A stretch of DNA of 54,753 nucleotides from Nemertoderma westbladi (taxonomy: Eukaryota; Xenacoelomorpha; Nemertodermatida; Nemertodermatidae). Where the stretch lies: the NCBI GenBank assembly GCA_032718475.1, contig JAUCBJ010003755.1, positions 1 through 54,753 of the forward strand, written 5' to 3'. Below are positions 47,320-54,753 of the stretch, in pieces (positions within the stretch are counted from its first letter, which is position 1; each line of letters starts with the position of its first letter). A program made the translations under genes and the position numbers. The notes below the pieces were generated by a model. It was not told the origin of the DNA. It saw nothing but the letters and a program-made list of their open reading frames with translations, and searched no databases.

Positions 47320-48142
47320 CTAAAAAACAACATCAAACATTGGCATTGGCGCGTATCCAAGGATACAATATCAAACATTGGCATATTATCAATGTAAAGC
47401 ACATTCTAAAAATACTTATGAATTGTTAATACTTAAAATGAAAACATATTCATTTTTATTAAAAATAACCTAAAACGTTATGTTTCAAAGGTGATGAAAA
47501 TGTTTGATGTCTATCACGATTTGTGTTACTATTTTAATTCCAATTTGCTTCTGAACAACAGTTGAACTGCATTATCTAGGGGTTTACAATTAGGGGTTTG
47601 TCGGATTTCCGCGCGGATTTTGATTAAAAAAATACGGTTTTTGTGCAGGTCGGTTTTTTCAAAAATTTTATAAATTTTGAGGCATTTATATGTAAAATAA
47701 TTCTATGTTTACGGATCCGTAACACCACCTGGGTTGAAGTTCTCGGCCAATTCGTTGGCGAAATGGACCTACAGTAGGTATGTAGGCAATCTTCTACGAA
47801 AATGTCAGCACAAAATTATTGTTTTTGAAAAATGTATGATGGGGGTTTTAGAATGTCCGGACTATAGTTTGGGAATCAAATATTTTGTGATAGACAAAGG
47901 GTAGCAGTTACAAAATCGGTTCTAGAACATCCAAATTGCCTTATTTTACAATTTTACACTCACGATTGTAGCCCTAAAGCTGCTGAACATTTTAGCATAT
48001 GTTTGCTGAACATTGAGTAAAAAATGAAAACAAACGTAGTAGGGAATTTAGTAATGAATTTAATATTATTAATATAGAGAGTCCTGAATATCAGCCATAA
48101 ATACTGTTGTTGAAATGTGCTGTTTTGTAATCTAAAAATCTT
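47320..48142. other. Intron sequence, no feature beyond a short direct repeat
   Basis: ATCAAACATTGGCAT occurs at about 47332 and 47370. Otherwise AT-rich unique DNA inside the 5.8-kb intron. No exon or transposon recognised. Confidence 0.6.
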
Positions 48143-51100
48143 TCAATGGTAAATACGGATGTCACCACATGAAAGCCCCTCTATGGTGAATACGGATGTC
48201 ACCACATGAAAGCCCCTCTATGGTGAATACGGATGTCACCACATGAAAGCCCCTCTATGGTGAATACGGATGTCACCACATGAAAGCCCCTCAATGGTAA
48301 ATACGGATGTCACCACATGAAAGCCCCTCAATGGTGAATACGGATGTCACCACATGAAAGCCCCTCTATGGTGAATACGGATGTCACCACATGAAAGCCC
48401 GTCAATGGTGAATACGGATGTCACCACATGAAAGCCCCTCAATGGTAAATACGGATGCCACCACATGAAAGCCCCTCAATGGTAAATACGGATGCCACCA
48501 CATGAAAGCCCCTCAATGGTAAATACGGATGTCACCACATGAAAGCCCCTCAATGGTAAATACGGATGTCACCACATGAAAGCCCCTCAATGGTGAATAC
48601 GGATGTCACCACATGAAAGCCCCTCAATGGTGAATACGGATGTCACCACATGAAAGCCCCTCTATAGTGAATACGGATGTCACCACATGAAAGCCCCTCA
48701 ATGGTGAATACGGATGTCACCACATGAAAGCCCCTCTATGGTGAATACGGATGTCACCACATGAAAGCCCCTCAATGGTGAATACGGATGTCACCACATG
48801 AAAGCCCCTCAATGGTGAATACGGATGTCACCACATGAAAGCCCCTCAATGGTAAATACGGATGTCACCACATGAAAGCCCCTCAATGGTAAATACGGAT
48901 GTCACCACATGAAAGCCCCTCAATGGTAAATACGGATGTCACCACATGAAAGCCCCTCAATGGTGAATACGGATGTCACCACATGAAAGCCCCTCAATGG
49001 TGAATACGGATGTCACCACATGAAAGCCCCTCTATGGTGAATACGGATGTCACCACATGAAAGCCCCTCAATGGTGAATACGGATGTCACCACATGAAAG
49101 CCCCTCTATGGTGAATACGGATGTCACCACATGAAAGCCCCTCAATGGTGAATACGGATGTCACCACATGAAAGCCCCTCAATGGTGAATACGGATGTCA
49201 CCACATGAAAGCCCCTCAATGGTAAATACGGATGTCACCACATGAAAGCCCCTCAATGGTGAATACGGATGTCACCACATGAAAGCCCCTCTATGGTGAA
49301 TACGGATGTCACCACATGAAAGCCCCTCAATGGTGAATACGGATGTCACCACATGAAAGCCCCTCAATGGTAAATACGGATGTCACCACATGAAAGCCCC
49401 TCAATGGTGAATACGGATGTCACCACATGAAAGCCCCTCTATGGTAAATACGGATGTCACCACATGAAAGCCCCTCAATGGTAAATACGGATGTCACCAC
49501 ATGAAAGCCCCTCAATGGTGAATACGGATGTCACCACATGAAAGCCCCTCAATGGTAAATACGGATGTCACCACATGAAAGCCCCTCAATGGTGAATACG
49601 GATGTCACCACATGAAAGCCCCTCTATGGTAAATACGGATGTCACCACATGAAAGCCCCTCAATGGTAAATACGGATGTCACCACATGAAAGCCCCTCAA
49701 TGGTGAATACGGATGTCACCACATGAAAGCCCCTCAATGGTGAATACGGATGTCACCACATGAAAGCCCCTCAATGGTAAATACGGATGTCACCACATGA
49801 AAGCCCCTCAATGGTGAATACGGATGTCACCACATGAAAGCCCCTCAATGGTGAATACGGATGTCACCACATGAAAGCCCCTCAATGGTAAATACGGATG
49901 TCACCACATGAAAGCCCCTCAATGGTGAATACGGATGTCACCACATGAAAGCCCCTCAATGGTAAATACGGATGTCACCACATGAAAGCCCCTCAATGGT
50001 GAATACGGATGTCACCACATGAAAGCCCCTCAATGGTGAATACGGATGTCACCACATGAAAGCCCCTCAATGGTGAATACGGATGTCACCACATGAAAGC
50101 CCCTCAATGGTAAATACGGATGTCACCACATGAAAGCCCCTCAATGGTGAATACGGATGTCACCACATGAAAGCCCCTCAATGGTAAATACGGATGTCAC
50201 CACATGAAAGCCCCTCAATGGTGAATACGGATGTCACCACATGAAAGCCCCTCAATGGTAAATACGGATGTCACCACATGAAAGCCCCTCAATGGTGAAT
50301 ACGGATGTCACCACATGAAAGCCCCTCAATGGTAAATACGGATGTCACCACATGAAAGCCCCTCAATGGTGAATACGGATGTCACCACATGAAAGCCCCT
50401 CAATGGTGAATACGGATGTCACCACATGAAAGCCCCTCAATGGTGAATACGGATGTCACCACATGAAAGCCCCTCAATGGTAAATACGGATGTCACCACA
50501 TGAAAGCCCCTCAATGGTGAATACGGATGTCACCACATGAAAGCCCCTCAATGGTAAATACGGATGTCACCACATGAAAGCCCCTCAATGGTGAATACGG
50601 ATGTCACCACATGAAAGCCCCTCAATGGTAAATACGGATGTCACCACATGAAAGCCCCTCAATGGTAAATACGGATGTCACCACATGAAAGCCCCTCAAT
50701 GGTGAATACGGATGTCACCACATGAAAGCCCCTCAATGGTAAATACGGATGTCACCACATGAAAGCCCCTCAATGGTGAATACGGATGTCACCACATGAA
50801 AGCCCCTCAATGGTAAATACGGATGTCACCACATGAAAGCCCCTCAATGGTGAATACGGATGTCACCACATGAAAGCCCCTCAATGGTGAATACGGATGT
50901 CACCACATGAAAGCCCCTCAATGGTGAATACGGATGTCACCACATGAAAGCCCCTCAATGGTAAATACGGATGTCACCACATGAAAGCCCCTCAATGGTG
51001 AATACGGATGTCACCACATGAAAGCCCCTCAATGGTGAATACGGATGTCACCACATGAAAGCCCCTCAATGGTGAATACGGATGTCACCACATGAAAGCC

Positions 51101-53027
51101 CCTCAATGGTGAATACGGATGTCACCACATGAAAGCCCCTCAATGGTGAATACGGATGTCACCACATGAAAGCCCCTCAATGGTAAATACGGATGTCACC
51201 ACATGAAAGCCCCTCAATGGTGAATACGGATGTCACCACATGAAAGCCCCTCAATGGTGAATACGGATGTCACCACATGAAAGCCCCTCAATGGTGAATA
51301 CGGATGTCACCACATGAAAGCCCCTCAATGGTAAATACGGATGTCACCACATGAAAGCCCCTCAATGGTGAATACGGATGTCACCACATGAAAGCCCCTC
51401 AATGGTGAATACGGATGTCACCACATGAAAGCCCCTCAATGGTAAATACGGATGTCACCACATGAAAGCCCCTCAATGGTGAATACGGATGTCACCACAT
51501 GAAAGCCCCTCAATGGTAAATACGGATGTCACCACATGAAAGCCCCTCAATGGTGAATACGGATGTCACCACATGAAAGCCCCTCAATGGTGAATACGGA
51601 TGTCACCACATGAAAGCCCCTCAATGGTGAATACGGATGTCACCACATGAAAGCCCCTCAATGGTAAATACGGATGTCACCACATGAAAGCCCCTCAATG
51701 GTGAATACGGATGTCACCACATGAAAGCCCCTCAATGGTAAATACGGATGTCACCACATGAAAGCCCCTCAATGGTGAATACGGATGTCACCACATGAAA
51801 GCCCCTCAATGGTGAATACGGATGTCACCACATGAAAGCCCCTCAATGGTGAATACGGATGTCACCACATGAAAGCCCCTCAATGGTAAATACGGATGTC
51901 ACCACATGAAAGCCCCTCAATGGTGAATACGGATGTCACCACATGAAAGCCCCTCAATGGTAAATACGGATGTCACCACATGAAAGCCCCTCAATGGTGA
52001 ATACGGATGTCACCACATGAAAGCCCCTCAATGGTAAATACGGATGTCACCACATGAAAGCCCCTCAATGGTAAATACGGATGTCACCACATGAAAGCCC
52101 CTCAATGGTGAATACGGATGTCACCACATGAAAGCCCCTCAATGGTGAATACGGATGTCACCACATGAAAGCCCCTCAATGGTAAATACGGATGTCACCA
52201 CATGAAAGCCCCTCAATGGTAAATACGGATGTCACCACATGAAAGCCCCTCAATGGTGAATACGGATGTCACCACATGAAAGCCCCTCAATGGTAAATAC
52301 GGATGTCACCACATGAAAGCCCCTCAATGGTGAATACGGATGTCACCACATGAAAGCCCCTCAATGGTGAATACGGATGTCACCACATGAAAGCCCCTCA
52401 ATGGTAAATACGGATGTCACCACATGAAAGCCCCTCAATGGTGAATACGGATGTCACCACATGAAAGCCCCTCAATGGTGAATACGGATGTCACCACATG
52501 AAAGCCCCTCAATGGTAAATACGGATGTCACCACATGAAAGCCCCTCAATGGTGAATACGGATGTCACCACATGAAAGCCCCTCAATGGTGAATACGGAT
52601 GTCACCACATGAAAGCCCCTCAATGGTAAATACGGATGTCACCACATGAAAGCCCCTCAATGGTGAATACGGATGTCACCACATGAAAGCCCCTCAATGG
52701 TAAATACGGATGTCACCACATGAAAGCCCCTCAATGGTGAATACGGATGTCACCACATGAAAGCCCCTCAATGGTGAATACGGATGTCACCACATGAAAG
52801 CCCCTCAATGGTGAATACGGATGTCACCACATGAAAGCCCCTCAATGGTAAATACGGATGTCACCACATGAAAGCCCCTCAATGGTGAATACGGATGTCA
52901 CCACATGAAAGCCCCTCAATGGTAAATACGGATGTCACCACATGAAAGCCCCTCAATGGTGAATACGGATGTCACCACATGAAAGCCCCTCAATGGTAAA
53001 TACGGATGTCACCACATGAAAGCCCTT
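48143..53027. repeat. 37-bp minisatellite, about 132 units, intronic
   Basis: Unit contains TCAATGGTGAAT followed by ACGGATGTCACCACATGAAA and GCCCC (for example 48181-48217). It is very homogeneous: almost all variation is at two positions, GTGAAT or GTAAAT, and CTCAATGG or CTCTATGG. The CTCTATGG form is confined to the left third. Fills most of the 5,815-bp intron between the exons at 53.2 and 47.2 kb. Not a CRISPR array, since there are no unique spacers. Confidence 0.97.
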
Positions 53028-53134
53028 CTATCAAACTACGAAAACATATTTAAACATATTTTTTTGAAAAATATTTTTTTGCCGTTGGGCTTAATAGTCC
53101 CCTTAATTTGGTTTTGTAATTTATCTTAAAATAC

Positions 53135-53255
53135 CTAAACAACGGAGTAGAAAGCCGGTTCCATCGTTGTTGACATCAGCCTGGTACACAGAGCACTTAT
53201 CGTAGTTGAGGCCGCAGGTGTGGCAGACTACCACGGTTGGGGAGTCAGTGTTGAT
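53135..53255 (-). CDS. DPP4-family (S9B) exon: cysteine-rich propeller blade
   Basis: Minus-strand exon of 121 bp between acceptor CAACTGCAG and a donor G|GTATTT, higher in GC than its surroundings. It encodes 40 codons plus one base, containing CHTCGLNYDKC and GFLLRCLG. Cysteines are at exon residues 11, 14, 21 and 39. The spacings 3, 7 and 18 are those of human DPP4 Cys444, 447, 454 and 472, which form two disulfides in the last propeller blade. The exon appears to match the corresponding DPP4 exon without gaps. The final base joins GT of the next exon to give Gly. The preceding exon, which should end in phase 0, is not identified between here and 54753. The protein is expected to be a type II membrane protein with an extracellular propeller-hydrolase body. 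Confidence 0.9.
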
Positions 53256-53403
53256 CTGCAGTTGATAATATAAATAATTAATCTTTAGTAAATCAGAAAT
53301 AATAAATCATTATTAAATTACAGAAAAAAATACTTAAACGTATTGAAGCGATTGGCGATGCGAATATTACACCGCAGAATGTGATTGCGATGCTCCAATA
53401 TTA

Positions 53404-53790
53404 CGCCACCGCAGTAACACATAATACGCCGCCGCAGTAACACATAATACGCCGCCGCAGTAACACATAATACGCCGCCGCAGTAACACATAATACGCCG
53501 CCGCAGTAACACATAATACGCCGCCGCAGTAACACATAATACGCCGCCGCAGTAACACATAATACGCCGCCGCAGTAACACATAATACGCCGCTGCAGTA
53601 ACACATAATACGCCGCCGCAGTAACACATAATACGCCGCCGCAGTAACACATAATACGCCGCCGCAGTAACACATGATAACGCCGCCGCAGTAACACATA
53701 TAACGCCGCTGCAGTAACACATAATACGCCGCCGCAGTAACACATAATACGCCGCCGCAGTAACAGATAATACGCCGCCGCAGTAACACA
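53404..53790. repeat. 23-bp GCC-rich minisatellite, about 17 units
   Basis: Unit is CGCCGCCGCAGTAACACATAATA-like, read as ACGCCGCCGCAGTAACACAT plus AAT. One unit is lengthened (ATGATAACG near 53.67 kb). The minus-strand open frames that cover it cycle through the three frames because 23 is not a multiple of three, and are not genes. It lies upstream, in gene sense, of the 53135-53255 exon. Confidence 0.95.
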
Positions 53791-53979
53791 TAATAAGGCG
53801 ACTTTGTTTGTTTTCTCCAGCCTGGGGAGGATGAGCAGTTGGATGCTACCTGGACTCCGCCTTGAAGTGCGGCACTGTATAACATAATGAAACGAAGAGT
53901 TTCTTTACAAAATTCTCAATATTTAAAATTGATAAAGAAAACTAGATTATTAAGAGAAAAAATGAAAAATGGTTCACAT

Positions 53980-54068
53980 GGGGGGGGGGGGGGTACACCA
54001 AGGGGGGGTACACCAAGGGGCGGGGGTACACCAAGGGGGGGGTACACCAAGGGGGGGGGGGTACACCA
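53980..54068. repeat. G-rich minisatellite with TACACCA, five units
   Basis: Runs of 7-13 G alternate with GTACACCA(AG). Quadruplex-prone on the plus strand. A similar word, GGTGTACCC, appears at the right end of the window (about 54700). Confidence 0.9.
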
Positions 54069-54712
54069 TTTTCGGACAATTCTTCGATTTATCTCTCTCA
54101 GCATTTCAAAATTATTTGGTTTTTGGCTATAATTTGGAGTATAGGTACCTAAAATGCTATTCTACATGATTGCTCAGAAAATTTTATTTTCGCTATTTAA
54201 TATTAGTTAATACAAGTTAACAATAATAAAAATTAATTGCGCTTAAAACCCTTAAGGCTTTTAAAGTTCTAAATTTAAACACATGAAAGTTTTTTTATAT
54301 GATAGATCAAAGATGGCGCAACATAACTATCAGGCAAAATTTTGTGAAAATAATTCTGCGCCGCTAGGTGGCGTAGCTAATTTATGCTATTTTTTGAGTT
54401 TGTTATAAATAGTATTAAATTTTATTAACAAAAAATTTCAAAAAGTTGTCTGTTACTTTTATGCAGGGTGGCTAATGAGACACCCACAGTAGGGTTTTGA
54501 AGTTGACAATTTCCCAAATAAAATATTTGGAGATAATCGACCTTTCATTATACATAGTAATAGTAATTTCAATAGGATTCCCTAAATGGAAATTGTTACA
54601 ACTTGAAAACTAAAAGAGCTATTAAATAGCGGTTTTCAGATTTGGAAACACCATTTAATCGATCGTAAAAATAATGTCGCAATATTTTGGACCAAAATGG
54701 TGTACCCATGAC
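54069..54712. other. AT-rich sequence, no exon identified
   Basis: No coding similarity on either strand. CCGCTAGGTGGCG at 54361-54373 fits the CTCF core and resembles the motif in the 234-bp repeat. The rest is unremarkable AT-rich DNA. Confidence 0.5.
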
Positions 54713-54753
54713 CTACTATAACAGTCTGTAACAGTCTACTACTGTTATAGTAG
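54713..54753. repeat. 12-bp inverted repeat at the window edge
   Basis: CTACTATAACAG (54713-54724) and CTGTTATAGTAG (54742-54753) are perfect complements around a 17-base loop. It may be the end of a foldback element cut by the window boundary. Confidence 0.75.

Noticed and set aside
48143-53027. CRISPR-like array
   Set aside because: There are no unique spacers; the whole 37-bp unit is repeated, in an intron of an animal gene.
53800-53880. A possible further exon: plus-strand acceptor TTTTCTCCAG at about 53819, or a minus-strand exon ending at CCAG/GTAGC
   Set aside because: Either reading is short, lacks similarity to the DPP family in the expected phase, and has no partner signal.
53401-53885. 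Minus-strand open frames of 114-172 codons rich in YYVLLRRR-like text
   Set aside because: Produced by the 23-bp minisatellite.

Overview
The window is animal genomic DNA, probably from a marine or other invertebrate; I cannot name the species. The evidence is a split, vertebrate-recognisable gene with GT-AG introns, a BEL/Pao LTR retrotransposon, 5'-truncated LINE copies with target-site duplications, a tRNA-derived SINE head and very large satellite arrays. Nothing bacterial is present. More than 80% of the window is repeats or transposon.

The host gene is on the minus strand. Three exons (53255-53135, 47319-47173, 14150-13965, in transcription order) encode consecutive parts of a dipeptidyl-peptidase-4 family protein (S9B; DPP4/FAP/DPP6/DPP10-like): the last beta-propeller blade and the start of the alpha/beta-hydrolase domain. 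Splice phases agree at both junctions. The introns are therefore about 5.8 kb and 33 kb, and almost everything else in the window is intron filling. The oxyanion-loop tyrosine of active enzymes is not conserved, so the protein looks more like the non-catalytic DPP6/10 type, or the locus is degenerating.

Layout from left to right: 1-1.49 kb unique; 1.49-12.11 kb a 15-bp satellite with 2-2.65 kb higher-order repeats; 12.1-13.8 kb G/C-tract DNA; exon at 13.97-14.15 kb; LINE fragment at 14.43-14.71 kb; 234-bp tandem repeat with CTCF-like motifs at 15.2-15.8 kb; SINE head at 15.9 kb; 31-bp satellite at 16.6-17.7 kb; a complete 17.75-kb BEL/Pao element at 17,710-35,461 bounded by a 5-bp duplication of satellite sequence; the 31-bp satellite again to 36.07 kb; a related 49-bp satellite to 47.1 kb; exon at 47.2 kb; a 37-bp minisatellite at 48.1-53.0 kb; exon at 53.2 kb; then a 23-bp and a G-rich minisatellite.

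The BEL/Pao element (plus strand, antisense to the host gene) has a Gag with DUF1759-like region and zinc knuckles, a damaged protease, RT (YMDD), RNase H, and an H2C2/DDE integrase with its C-terminal domain. All are broken by stops and frameshifts. Unusually, downstream of integrase there is a second long, broken reading unit (30.4-34.1 kb) that ends in three CCHC zinc knuckles and an arginine/glycine-rich tail, resembling a second nucleocapsid. The element also carries eight dispersed copies of an 18-nt palindrome, in all three codon phases and in noncoding DNA, and a marked excess of the splice-donor-like hexamer GGTAAG over gag-pol. These three features are the best candidates for something undescribed.
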